Source of the DNA: CAYTEO01 sp964436825
GTDB taxonomy: Bacteria > Krumholzibacteriota > Krumholzibacteriia > LZORAL124-64-63
NCBI GenBank assembly: GCA_964436825.1
Contig: CAYTEO010000001.1
Span: forward strand, 124,001 to 188,000
DNA length: 64,000 nucleotides
Direction of reading: 5' to 3'
In this document: positions 27,130 through 35,112 of the stretch, piece after piece
How positions within the stretch are numbered: the first letter of the stretch is position 1
Layout: every line of letters starts with the position of its first letter
Made by a program: the position numbers and the translations under genes
Notes under the pieces: generated by a model
The model's input: only the letters and a program-made list of their open reading frames with translations
What the model was told of the DNA's origin: nothing
Databases searched by the model: none

Positions 27130-28481
27130 GAACTGCCGGTCACACCGTCATCTGCACCGGGGAGGTCGACCCCGGGATGGAGCGCACCGAGGAGCCGCCG
27201 CTCCCGGGCAGCCCTCTCCAGCTCCTCCTGGAAGCGGGGATCGGCGATCTCGATCAGGGCCCGGGCCCTCTGGCGCAGGTTGCGACCGTAGAGCTCGGCC
27301 ACCCCGTTCTCGGTGACGACGAAGTGGACGTCGGCCCGGGTCGTCACCACGCCCGCCCCCTCGCTCAGGACCGGGACGATCCGGGAGACCTCCCCCCCGA
27401 GGGCCGTGGCCGGCAGCGCCGTGATCGGCTTGCCGCCCTTGCTCATGGCGGCGCCGCGGATGAAGTCGACCTGGCCGCCGAACCCCGAGTAGATCGTCGT
27501 ACCGAGGGAGTCGGCACAGACCTGGCCGGTCAGATCGATCTGCAGGGCGGCGTTGATGGCGACCATCCGGTCGTTGCGGGCGATGTTGACCGGGTCGTTG
27601 ACGTAGTCGGTGGGGTGGAACTCGATCAGGGCGTTGTCGTGGACGAAGTCGTAGAGCCGACGGCTGCCCAGGATGAAGCCGGCGACGACCTTGCCGGGGT
27701 GGAAGTTCTTCCGCTCGCCGTTGACGATCCCCTTCGCCATCAGGTCCAGCAGACCGTCGCTGAACATCTCGGTGTGGACCCCCAGGTCGCGCTTGCCCTC
27801 CAGGCAGCGGGCCACCGCCTCGGGGATCCCCCCGATGCCGAGCTGGAGGCAATCGCCGTCCTCGACCAGCGAGGCGACGTGGCAGCCGATCCGCTGCTGG
27901 ACCTCGGTCAGCTCGCCGCCGGCGAATTCCTCCAGCGGACGGTCCACCTCGACGCAGGCGTGGAGCTTGGAGACGTGGATGAAGCTGTCCCCCAGGGTCC
28001 GCGGCATCTGCCGGTTGATCTCCGCCACGATGACCCCCGCGGCCAGGGCGGCCGGCTTGGTCACCCCCACCTCGATGCCGAAGCTGCAGAAACCGTGCTC
28101 GTCGGGGGGCGAGAGCTGGACGAAGGCCACGTCCGGACGCTGGGGCCCGCGCTGGAACAGGTCGGGAATCTGGTGCAGGTGGACCGGCGTGTAGTCGGCC
28201 CGCCCGTCGTTGACCGCCTCGCGGACGTTCGGCCCCACGAACAGGGCGCTGCAGCGGAAGTGGCCGCCCATCTCCGGGGAGATGTAGTCGGCGGGACCGG
28301 TGGTCAGGATGTGGATGATCTCCACGTCCGACAGCTCCTCGGCCCGGCCCACCAGGGCCTGCATCAGGGACACGGGGACGGCACAACCGGCCCCCAGGTA
28401 GACCCGCTGGCCGCTGCGGACGATCCGGACCGCCTCCTCGGCCGTCGTGCACTTGGCGCGATACTGTTCCAGCCAGGACAT
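27126..28481 (-). CDS. Acetyl-CoA hydrolase/4-hydroxybutyrate CoA-transferase family protein
   Basis: The protein has 451 residues and the two-domain fold of the class I CoA-transferases (AbfT/Cat1 group). Landmarks are VYLGAGCAVPVSLMQAL at the N-terminus, QLSPPDEHGFCSFGIEV, LQLGIGGIPEAVARCL, GVHTEMFSDGLLDL (the Glu here is the expected catalytic residue), IYSGFGGQVDFIRGA and VVTENGVAELYGRNLRQRA at the C-terminus. It likely moves CoA between acetyl-CoA and another organic acid such as butyrate, propionate or succinate; the substrate is not fixed by sequence. It follows alanine dehydrogenase by a single base gap and has GGAG before its ATG. The pair may help ferment or assimilate amino acid-derived acids. 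Confidence 0.92.
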   Translation of the reverse strand: MSWLEQYRAKCTTAEEAVRIVRSGQRVYLGAGCAVPVSLMQALVGRAEELSDVEIIHILTTGPADYISPEMGGHFRCSALFVGPNVREAVNDGRADYTPVHLHQIPDLFQRGPQRPDVAFVQLSPPDEHGFCSFGIEVGVTKPAALAAGVIVAEINRQMPRTLGDSFIHVSKLHACVEVDRPLEEFAGGELTEVQQRIGCHVASLVEDGDCLQLGIGGIPEAVARCLEGKRDLGVHTEMFSDGLLDLMAKGIVNGERKNFHPGKVVAGFILGSRRLYDFVHDNALIEFHPTDYVNDPVNIARNDRMVAINAALQIDLTGQVCADSLGTTIYSGFGGQVDFIRGAAMSKGGKPITALPATALGGEVSRIVPVLSEGAGVVTTRADVHFVVTENGVAELYGRNLRQRARALIEIADPRFQEELERAARERRLLGALHPGVDLPGADDGVTGSS

Positions 28482-28482
28482 C

Positions 28483-29607
28483 TCACTCCTCCGCCGCGAG
28501 CAACGTGGTCAGGTCGGCGACATCGCCGCCGTGGACGGCCGCCACCCGGGGGTCGACGATCCGCCCGTGGAAGATTCCCACGCCGGCGGCCAGGGCCGGA
28601 TCCTCCCGCAGCGCCGACGCCACACCGGCCGCCAGATGCCGCAGCAGCGGCAGGACGGCGTTGACCAGGGCGTGGGTCGAGGTACGGGCCACCAGGCTCG
28701 GGAGGTTGGGGACGCAGATGTGGGTGATCCCGTGGACGACGTAGGCCGGATCGGACGGCCGCATCGGGCGGCTGGTGGCGAAGCAGCCCCCCTGGTCGAT
28801 GGACAGGTCGATGATGACGCTGCCGTCGCGCATCCGCTCGACCTGCTCGCGCTCCACGAGCACCGGCGTCCGCCCCGCCCCGATGCGGACGGCGCCGACG
28901 ACGACGTCGGCGTAACCCAGGGCCTTGTCGATGTTGTAGGCGGTGGAGAGGTAGGTCGTCAGGCAGCCCCCGAACTGCCAGTGCAGTTCCCGCACCACCT
29001 CCAGGTCCCGGTCCAGGACGGTGACCCTGGCGCCGGCCCCCAGCAGGGCGCGGGCGGCGTTGCGGCCGGCGGTGCCGCCGCCCAGGATGACGGCCTCGGC
29101 CGGCGGGACGCCGGGCAGACCGCCGAGCAGGATCCCGTTGCCGCCGTGGTCGGTCTGCAGAAAACGGGCCGCGATCTGGGGCACGATCCGTCCCGCGATC
29201 TGGGACATGGGCGCCAGGACCGGCAGCTGTCCGTCGGACGCCTGGATGGCGCTGTAGTCGATGGCCGTGGCCCCCCGCTCCCGCAGTGCGTCGACCAGGT
29301 CGGGCGTACAGGTGGGCAGATGGAGGAAGGCCAGCAGGATCTGGTCCTCCCGGATCCAGTCCACCTCCCCGGACTGGGGCCTCTGCACCTTCACCAGCAG
29401 GTCACTGCGGCGGTAGACCTCCTCCCCGTCGGCCGCGATCACGGCCCCGGCGGCGCGGTAGCTCTCGTCTGAGAAACCGCTCGCCAGCCCCGCGCCTCGC
29501 TCGACCAGGACGTCGGCACCGTGACGACAGAGGGAGTGGACACCCGAGGGAGAAAGACCGACGCGCCGCTCGTCGGGGGCGAGCTCGCGGGGGATACCGA
29601 TGATCAT
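28483..29607 (-). CDS. ald: Alanine dehydrogenase
   Basis: The protein has 374 residues, the usual length. It interconverts alanine and pyruvate plus ammonia with NAD. N-terminal substrate-domain motifs are IGIPRELAPDERRVGLSP, VKVQRP (substrate Lys) and LAFLHLP (catalytic His). The NAD-binding Rossmann region is AVILGGGTAGRNAARALLG followed by VTVLDRD. IDLSIDQGGCFATSRP and NLPSLVARTSTHALVNA are further family signatures. It starts an apparent two-gene unit with the CoA-transferase. Pyruvate made here could enter the oxidoreductase encoded next to it. Confidence 0.95.
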   Translation of the reverse strand: MIIGIPRELAPDERRVGLSPSGVHSLCRHGADVLVERGAGLASGFSDESYRAAGAVIAADGEEVYRRSDLLVKVQRPQSGEVDWIREDQILLAFLHLPTCTPDLVDALRERGATAIDYSAIQASDGQLPVLAPMSQIAGRIVPQIAARFLQTDHGGNGILLGGLPGVPPAEAVILGGGTAGRNAARALLGAGARVTVLDRDLEVVRELHWQFGGCLTTYLSTAYNIDKALGYADVVVGAVRIGAGRTPVLVEREQVERMRDGSVIIDLSIDQGGCFATSRPMRPSDPAYVVHGITHICVPNLPSLVARTSTHALVNAVLPLLRHLAAGVASALREDPALAAGVGIFHGRIVDPRVAAVHGGDVADLTTLLAAEE

Positions 29608-29625
29608 CTCCGGACCTCCGTCCGC

Positions 29626-29652
29626 GCCGCCCCCGGTCGGACCGGGGGCGGC
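29626..29652 (-). terminator. GC-rich hairpin between the oxidoreductase and ald
   Basis: An 11-bp perfect stem (29626-29636 with 29642-29652) encloses TCGGA. It lies right after the fused oxidoreductase gene. The missing U-tract makes it a possible pause or processing site. Confidence 0.5.
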
Positions 29653-29674
29653 GGCAGGCTGCGCCGGTCGCGGA

Positions 29675-31093
29675 TCACTGGGCGCCGGCGACGTACTCGT
29701 AACCGCGGCGCAGGGCCGTGATGTTCATCTCCACCAGGTTGCGTTTCTTGATGACCTCGCGCAGGGTCGTCTCCACGAACTCCAGCGGGAAGGCCCCCGT
29801 GGCGGCGACGATGGCGCCCAGCAGGACGACATTGGCCACCTTGGGTGTCCCCACCTCGTCGGCGATCCCCGTGGCGGGGATCTCGATGACGCGGATCCGG
29901 TCGCTCTGCGGCACCTTCTCGACGATCGTCGTGTCGACGATCATCAGGCCGCCGTCGACGACCGTCTCCATGAAGGCATCCAGCGACGGCTGGTTCATGA
30001 CCGCCAGAACGTTGGGCCGGTCGACCAGCGGCGAGCCGATCCGCTCCGGCGAGACGTTGACCGAGCAGTTGGCCGTCCCGCCGCGCATCTCCGGACCGTA
30101 GGACGGGATCCAGCTGCTCTCCAGCCCGGCCCGCATCCCCACCTGGGCGACGAACAGGCCGAGGGTCAGCACGCCCTGCCCGCCGAAGCCGGCGAACTTG
30201 CAGCGCAGCGGCTCGTCCAGGGTGATCGTCTCGGCCGGCGCGGTCGTCTCGGCGTCGGCGCCCAGGTAGGCGTCACGCTTGGCCGGGTCGAACGGCTCCA
30301 CGGGACGGTACCACTTCCCCTCGCGGTCGTCGCTCTCGTCCTTGAAGACCCCCAGGGGGAAGATCTTGGTCATCTCCTCGACGACCCACTCGCGGGCGTC
30401 GGGGGAATCCATCTTCCAGCCGGTCGGGCACGGCGAGAGGATCTCCACGAAGCTGTAACCCCGGTTCTCCACCTGGTTGCGGATCGCCTTGCGGATCGCC
30501 TTGCGCGCCTTCATCAGGTGCTTGGGATGCCCCACGGCGACCCGCTCGACGTAGGTCACCGCCGGCAGGGTGGAGATCAGCTCGCACATGCGGATGGGGT
30601 AGCCGTGGACCAGTTCCTGGCGGCCCAGCGGCGTGGTCGTGGACTGCTGGCCGATCATCGTCGTGGGGGCCATCTGGCCGCCGGTCATGCCGTAGATGGC
30701 GTTGTTGATGAAGATGACGGTGATGTTCTCGCCCCGGTTGGCGGCGTGGAGCGTCTCGGCGGTGCCGATGGCCGCCAGGTCGCCGTCCCCCTGGTAGGAG
30801 ATGACGATCGAGTCCGGGTTGACCCGCTTGATGCCGGTGGCGACGGCGGGTGCGCGACCGTGGGCCGCCTGGCTGTTGCCGCAGTCGAAGTAGTAGTAGG
30901 CGAACACCGAGCAGCCCACCGGCGAGATGATGACCGTCCGCTCCCGGATCTCCAGGTCGTCGATGGCCTCGGCGATCATCTTGTGGACGTTGCCGTGGCC
31001 GCAGCCGGGGCAGTAGTGGGTCGTCTCCTTGTGGGGCCCGCTCTTGCGCTCGAATTCCGGGTAGAACGCCTGCGGCTTCGCGATGACCTTCAT
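29675..31093 (-). CDS. 2-oxoacid:ferredoxin oxidoreductase, fused beta (TPP) and gamma subunits
   Basis: The protein has 472 residues from ATG 31093, which overlaps the TGA of the alpha gene. Residues 1 to about 270 are a beta subunit: THYCPGCGHGNVHKMI at the start, then VGCSVFAYYYFDC, and the thiamine diphosphate motif GDGDLAAIGTAETLHAANR with FINN. From about residue 295 a gamma domain begins (CKFAGFGGQGVLTLGLFVAQ), with IPSYGPEMRGGTANCSV and VVLLGAIVAATGAFPLE. The two are usually separate genes, so this is a fusion. The linker (residues about 270-295) is acidic and Thr/Ala-rich. The enzyme converts a 2-oxoacid plus CoA to acyl-CoA, reducing ferredoxin. The substrate could be a branched-chain oxoacid or 2-oxoglutarate. 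Confidence 0.94.
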   Translation of the reverse strand: MKVIAKPQAFYPEFERKSGPHKETTHYCPGCGHGNVHKMIAEAIDDLEIRERTVIISPVGCSVFAYYYFDCGNSQAAHGRAPAVATGIKRVNPDSIVISYQGDGDLAAIGTAETLHAANRGENITVIFINNAIYGMTGGQMAPTTMIGQQSTTTPLGRQELVHGYPIRMCELISTLPAVTYVERVAVGHPKHLMKARKAIRKAIRNQVENRGYSFVEILSPCPTGWKMDSPDAREWVVEEMTKIFPLGVFKDESDDREGKWYRPVEPFDPAKRDAYLGADAETTAPAETITLDEPLRCKFAGFGGQGVLTLGLFVAQVGMRAGLESSWIPSYGPEMRGGTANCSVNVSPERIGSPLVDRPNVLAVMNQPSLDAFMETVVDGGLMIVDTTIVEKVPQSDRIRVIEIPATGIADEVGTPKVANVVLLGAIVAATGAFPLEFVETTLREVIKKRNLVEMNITALRRGYEYVAGAQ

Positions 31094-32154
31094 GACCGCC
31101 CCCCTTCCAGGATCTTGTCGTACTCGGCCAGCAGCTCGTCCTCGGTGGGGACCATGCCGCCGCAGCGTCCGTAGAAGTGGACCGGGCAGCGTCCCTCGGC
31201 GGCCAGCCGGATGTCCTCGACCATCTGGCCCGTGCTCAGCTCCACGCTCAGCATCTGGATGCCCTCGCGCCCGGAGAGCTCGCGCAGTCGCTGCGTGGGG
31301 AACGGCCAGAGGGTGATCGGGCGCAGCAGGCCGACCTTCTTGCCGGCGGCCCGGGCCCGGTCGATGGTCGAGTAGACCAGCCGCGAGACGATGCCGAAGG
31401 CAACGATGATCAGCTCGGCGTCCTCGACGCGGTACTCCTCGAACCGGACCTCGTTCTTCTCGATCTCCTTGTACTTGGCGTCCAGCTTCAGGTTGTGCTG
31501 CTCGAGGACCTCGGGCTCGAGGTAGATGGAGGAGATGAGATTCTTGCTGGTGGCCGCGTCGCCGCGGACGGCCCAGTCGGTGTGGTCGTACGGGATGGGC
31601 CGGGCGCGGGGGATCTCCACCGGCTCCATCATCTGGCCGGTGAAGCCGTCGGCCATGATGCAGGCCGGGTTGCGGTACTTGTCGGCCAGGTCGAAGGCCA
31701 GCATGGTCAGGTCGCACATCTCCTGGGCGCAGTTGGGTGCCAGGGCGATGAGGCGGTAGTTGCCGTGGCCGCCCCCCTTGGTGATCTGGAAGTAGTCGCC
31801 CTGCTCCGGGGCGATGTTGCCCAGGCCGGGGCCGCCGCGCACGATGTTCACCACGACGCACGGCAACTCTGCACCTGCGATGTAGCTCAGGCCCTCCTGC
31901 TTCAGGGAGAAGCCCGGGCTGGACGAGGCGGTCATGACGCGCACCCCCATGCCGGCGGTGCCGTAGACCATGTTGATGGCGGCGACCTCGCTCTCCGCCT
32001 GGATGAACGTGGCGCCGAGGGCCGGGAAGTGTCGCGCCGCGGCGTGGGCGATCTCGCTGGCCGGCGTGATCGGGTAGCCGTAGTAGGCGCGGCAGCCGGC
32101 CTGCAGGGCACCGACGATGATCGCGTCGTTCCCCTTCATGAACTGCTTGGCCAT
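31090..32154 (-). CDS. 2-oxoacid:ferredoxin oxidoreductase alpha subunit (VorB/KorA type)
   Basis: The protein has 354 residues. It begins MAKQFMKGNDAIIVGALQAG followed by CRAYYGYPITPASEIAHA, the hallmark of alpha subunits in this family. ATFIQAESEVAAINMVYGTA and GVRVMTASSSPGFSLKQEG bind the TPP pyrimidine region. MADGFTGQMMEPV and LLRPITLWPFP follow in order. The N-terminus matches proteins annotated as 3-methyl-2-oxobutanoate (branched-chain) oxidoreductases, so a valine-type substrate is likely but not certain. It is followed by the fused beta-gamma gene with an ATGA overlap, and preceded by the ferredoxin-like delta gene. Confidence 0.94.
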   Translation of the reverse strand: MAKQFMKGNDAIIVGALQAGCRAYYGYPITPASEIAHAAARHFPALGATFIQAESEVAAINMVYGTAGMGVRVMTASSSPGFSLKQEGLSYIAGAELPCVVVNIVRGGPGLGNIAPEQGDYFQITKGGGHGNYRLIALAPNCAQEMCDLTMLAFDLADKYRNPACIMADGFTGQMMEPVEIPRARPIPYDHTDWAVRGDAATSKNLISSIYLEPEVLEQHNLKLDAKYKEIEKNEVRFEEYRVEDAELIIVAFGIVSRLVYSTIDRARAAGKKVGLLRPITLWPFPTQRLRELSGREGIQMLSVELSTGQMVEDIRLAAEGRCPVHFYGRCGGMVPTEDELLAEYDKILEGGRS

Positions 32155-32179
32155 GGTCCGCTCTCCTTCAGCGCTGGGG

Positions 32180-32410
32180 TCACGGTTTGTAGACGGTGAT
32201 GGCGCCCGGCTCGGGACAGGCGTAGAAACAGAGGGTACAGCCGGTGCAATCGTGCCCCAGGTAGTAGGCCGGGTGGTAGCTCGAGCTGTTGAGCTTCTCG
32301 CTGATGTCGATGACGTGCTTCGGACAGACCCCGACGCAGAGCTTGCACCCCTTGCACAGCTCCGGATCGATGACGATGTAGGGGGCGTCCGTCTGGAGGG
32401 CCTCGCTCAT
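32180..32410 (-). CDS. 2-oxoacid:ferredoxin oxidoreductase delta (ferredoxin-like) subunit
   Basis: The protein has 76 residues from ATG 32410, behind AGGAGG; a start 45 bases upstream is less likely. Two [4Fe-4S] sites are visible: CKGCKLCVGVCPKHVI and CTGCTLCFYACPEPGA. The delta subunit passes electrons from the TPP subunit to free ferredoxin. It is the first gene of the three-gene unit delta, alpha, beta-gamma. Confidence 0.95.
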   Translation of the reverse strand: MSEALQTDAPYIVIDPELCKGCKLCVGVCPKHVIDISEKLNSSSYHPAYYLGHDCTGCTLCFYACPEPGAITVYKP

Positions 32411-32485
32411 CTTATCCTCCTTGGCACCGCGGTGAGTGGGATGACGCCCCAACAATAGTCAACGAGTGGCCGCTGCGGTAGGGAC

Positions 32486-32519
32486 GAAAAATCCGCCCGG
32501 ACCGCGGCGGTCCGGGCGG
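32486..32519 (-). terminator. Rho-independent terminator of the crotonase gene
   Basis: A perfect 12-bp stem (32493-32504 with 32508-32519) has a 3-base loop and is followed on the minus strand by ATTTTTC. It sits 22 bases after the crotonase stop codon. Confidence 0.88.
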
Positions 32520-32540
32520 CTGTGGGGTCGCGCGGTGCGC

Positions 32541-33323
32541 CTAGCGGTCCTTGAACTGGGGCTTGCGCTTCTCCAGGAAGGCCCGGCAGCCCTCGGTGGC
32601 GTCCTCGCTGGCGCCGACGGTCCCGAACAGGGCCGCCTCCAGCCGGCAGCCGGCGTCCAGGGACATGTTCCCCCCCTCGACGACGGCCTTCAGGGCGTAG
32701 CGGACGGCCACGCGGGAGCGGCCGGCGATGGTGCGGGCCGTCTCCAGGGTCTTCTCCAGCAACTCGTCCTGGGGCAGGACCTGGTTGACCAGGCCGATCC
32801 GCTCGGCCTGCTCGGCGGAGACCATCGCACCGGTCAGGATCAGCTCCAGGGCGCGGCCCCTGCCCACCAGGCGGGGCAGGCGCTGGGTGCCGCCGTAGCC
32901 GGGAATGAGCCCCAGGCCGGTCTCCGGCAGGCCCAGCTTGGCCGTGGCCGCGGCGTAGCGCACGTGGCAGGCCAGGGCCAGCTCGCAACCGCCGCCCAGG
33001 GCGAACCCGTTGACGGCCGCCAGGACGGGCTTGCCCAGGTTCTCGATCTTCCACATGAGGGACTGGCCCCGCTCCGCCAGCTTCTCCAGCTCCGGGCCGG
33101 AGAGCGCGGCCAGCTCGGCGATGTCGGCCCCGGCCACGAACGCCTTCTCCCCCGCCCCGGTCAGGACGACGGCGCGGACGGCATCGTCGGCGGCCAGGGC
33201 GGCGAAGCAGTCGCCGAGCTCGGAGATGACGGCGGCGTTGAGAGCGTTCAACTTGTCGGGCCGGTTGATGGTGACGGTCGCGATGCCGTCGGTGATCTCC
33301 AGCAGCAGGGTATCGTAGCTCAT
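32541..33323 (-). CDS. Enoyl-CoA hydratase (crotonase family)
   Basis: The protein has 260 residues, standard for a short-chain enoyl-CoA hydratase. It adds water to trans-2-enoyl-CoA in beta-oxidation and branched-chain amino-acid breakdown. ATVTINRPDKLNALN, the oxyanion-hole motif FVAGADIAEL, and VNGFALGGGCELALACH are present; both catalytic glutamates are in place (GGGCELA and LPETGLGLIPGYGG). The C-terminus (EGCRAFLEKRKPQFKDR) is typical. It is monocistronic, with its own promoter and terminator, and is divergent from the carboxylase genes. Confidence 0.95.
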   Translation of the reverse strand: MSYDTLLLEITDGIATVTINRPDKLNALNAAVISELGDCFAALAADDAVRAVVLTGAGEKAFVAGADIAELAALSGPELEKLAERGQSLMWKIENLGKPVLAAVNGFALGGGCELALACHVRYAAATAKLGLPETGLGLIPGYGGTQRLPRLVGRGRALELILTGAMVSAEQAERIGLVNQVLPQDELLEKTLETARTIAGRSRVAVRYALKAVVEGGNMSLDAGCRLEAALFGTVGASEDATEGCRAFLEKRKPQFKDR

Positions 33324-33382
33324 CGGTTGCCTCCCGGGTCGTTGTGGATCGACGGCGCCGCCGCACGGGCACCGGGACGGGG

Positions 33383-33411
33383 ATCATAGGACGCCGCCGC
33401 GGCGGCGGCAA
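33383..33411 (-). promoter_or_regulatory. Promoter of the crotonase gene
   Basis: TTGCCG (33406-33411, minus strand) and TATGAT (33383-33388) are 17 bases apart, about 60 bases before the start codon. Confidence 0.65.
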
Positions 33412-33469
33412 GCCTCCCGGCGATCGGCGGCACACCGCCGCGGCGGCACCCGTTGCACGTCTTCGCAGG

Positions 33470-33498
33470 TTGACGTCCGGCGCGACCCGCCCTAGGAT
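33470..33498 (+). promoter_or_regulatory. Promoter of the acyl-CoA carboxylase operon
   Basis: TTGACG (33470-33475) and TAGGAT (33493-33498) are 17 bases apart, about 54 bases before the carboxyltransferase ATG. It points away from the crotonase promoter. Confidence 0.72.
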
Positions 33499-33551
33499 TG
33501 CCCCTCCCGTGCTGCGAACGTCATCTTCCCCACGACCGGGAGACCGCGACC

Positions 33552-35102
33552 ATGTCCGAGACCTTCCAGGAGAAGCTGCGCCGCCTGCAGGAGCTGCGCG
33601 AACAGGCCTACCAGGGCGGCGGGCCGGAGCGCATCGAGAAGATCCACGCCAAGGGGCGCCTGACCGCCCGCGAACGGGTCCACCTGCTGCTGGACGAGGG
33701 GTCGTTCGTGGAAACCGGCGTCTTCGTCACCCACCGCGAGCCGAGCCTGGCCGACCAGAAGCCGGTCGGGGACGGCGTCGTGACCGGCGTCGGGCGGATC
33801 GACGGCCGGCAGGTCTACGTCTTCGCCCAGGACTTCACCGTTTTTGGTGGCTCCATGAGCGAGACCAACGCCCAGAAGATCTGCCGCCTCATGGACCAGG
33901 CCCTGGAGAACGGCTGTCCCGTCATCGGGCTGAACGACAGCGGCGGCGCGCGGATCCAGGAGGGCGTCAAGTCGCTGGCGGGGTACGCCGAGATCTTCTG
34001 GCGCAACACGATCGCCTCGGGGGTCATCCCCCAGATCTCGGCCATCATGGGGCCGTGCGCCGGCGGCGCGGTCTACTCGCCGGCCATCACCGACTTCACC
34101 CTGATGGTGGACAAGACGAGCTACATGTTCGTCACCGGCCCGAACGTCATCAAGATGGTCACCGGCGAGGAGGTCAGCTTCGAGGAGCTGGGCGGTGCCG
34201 AGACCCACAACACCCGCAGCGGCGTGGCCCACTTCATGGCCGCCAGCGACCAGGACTGCCTGCTGATGATCCGCCGCCTGCTGAGCTTCCTCCCCCAGAA
34301 CAACCTGGAGGAACCGCCCGTCCTGCGCACCAGCGACCAGCCGGACCGCATCGAGCCGAAGCTGAACGAGATCGTCCCGGACAACCCCCGCAAGCCGTAC
34401 GACATGCACGACATCATCCGGCTGATCGTCGACGAGGGCGACTTCCTGGAGGTCCAGCCGCGCTACGCCATGAACATCATCTGCGGCTTCGGGCGGCTGG
34501 ACGGGATGCCGGTGGGGATCATCGCCAACCAGCCGCGCATCCAGGCCGGTGTGCTGGACATCGCCGCCTCTTTGAAGGCGGCCCGCTTCATCCGCACCTG
34601 CGACTGCTTCAACGTGCCGCTGCTGACCTTCGAGGACGTCCCCGGGTTCCTGCCCGGCACGGACCAGGAATATGGCGGGATCATCAAGCATGGCGCCAAG
34701 CTCCTGTTCGCCTACAGCGAGGCGACCGTCCCCAAGCTGACCGTCATCACCCGCAAGGCCTACGGCGGCGCCTACGACGTCATGAGCAGCAAGCACATCC
34801 GCGGCGACTTCAACATCGCCTGGCCGACGGCCGAGCTGGCGGTCATGGGGCCCGAGGGGGCCGTCAACATCCTGCACCGGCAGAAGCTGGCCGGCGCCGA
34901 GGATCCCGACGCCCTGCGCCAGAAGCTGGTCGACGAGTACACCGAGCGGTTCGCCAACCCGTACATCGCCGCCGGGCTGGGCTACCTGGACGACATCGTC
35001 GAGCCCGCGCGGACGCGGCCCCTGCTGATCAAGGCGCTCCACAACCTGCGCAACAAGAAGCAGACCCTGCCGCCCAAGAAGCACGGCAACATCCCGCTCT
35101 AG
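33552..35102 (+). CDS. pccB: Acyl-CoA carboxylase carboxyltransferase subunit (propionyl-CoA type)
   Basis: The protein has 516 residues from ATG 33552. It moves CO2 from carboxybiotin to propionyl-CoA (or another acyl-CoA) to make methylmalonyl-CoA. Motifs typical of the PccB/MmdA group are GGPERIEKIHAKGRLTARER, DFTVFGGSMSETNAQKICRL, LNDSGGARIQEGVKSLAGYA, MGPCAGGAVYSPAITDFTLM and TGPNVIKMVTGEE, then FEDVPGFLPGTDQEYGGIIK and WPTAELAVMGPEGAVNIL. The first gene of a three-gene operon with the biotin carboxylase and carrier protein, it links to the epimerase and mutase elsewhere in the window. Substrate preference cannot be fixed from sequence, but the pathway context favours propionyl-CoA. Confidence 0.94.
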   Translation: MSETFQEKLRRLQELREQAYQGGGPERIEKIHAKGRLTARERVHLLLDEGSFVETGVFVTHREPSLADQKPVGDGVVTGVGRIDGRQVYVFAQDFTVFGGSMSETNAQKICRLMDQALENGCPVIGLNDSGGARIQEGVKSLAGYAEIFWRNTIASGVIPQISAIMGPCAGGAVYSPAITDFTLMVDKTSYMFVTGPNVIKMVTGEEVSFEELGGAETHNTRSGVAHFMAASDQDCLLMIRRLLSFLPQNNLEEPPVLRTSDQPDRIEPKLNEIVPDNPRKPYDMHDIIRLIVDEGDFLEVQPRYAMNIICGFGRLDGMPVGIIANQPRIQAGVLDIAASLKAARFIRTCDCFNVPLLTFEDVPGFLPGTDQEYGGIIKHGAKLLFAYSEATVPKLTVITRKAYGGAYDVMSSKHIRGDFNIAWPTAELAVMGPEGAVNILHRQKLAGAEDPDALRQKLVDEYTERFANPYIAAGLGYLDDIVEPARTRPLLIKALHNLRNKKQTLPPKKHGNIPL

Positions 35103-35112
35103 GAGCACGACG

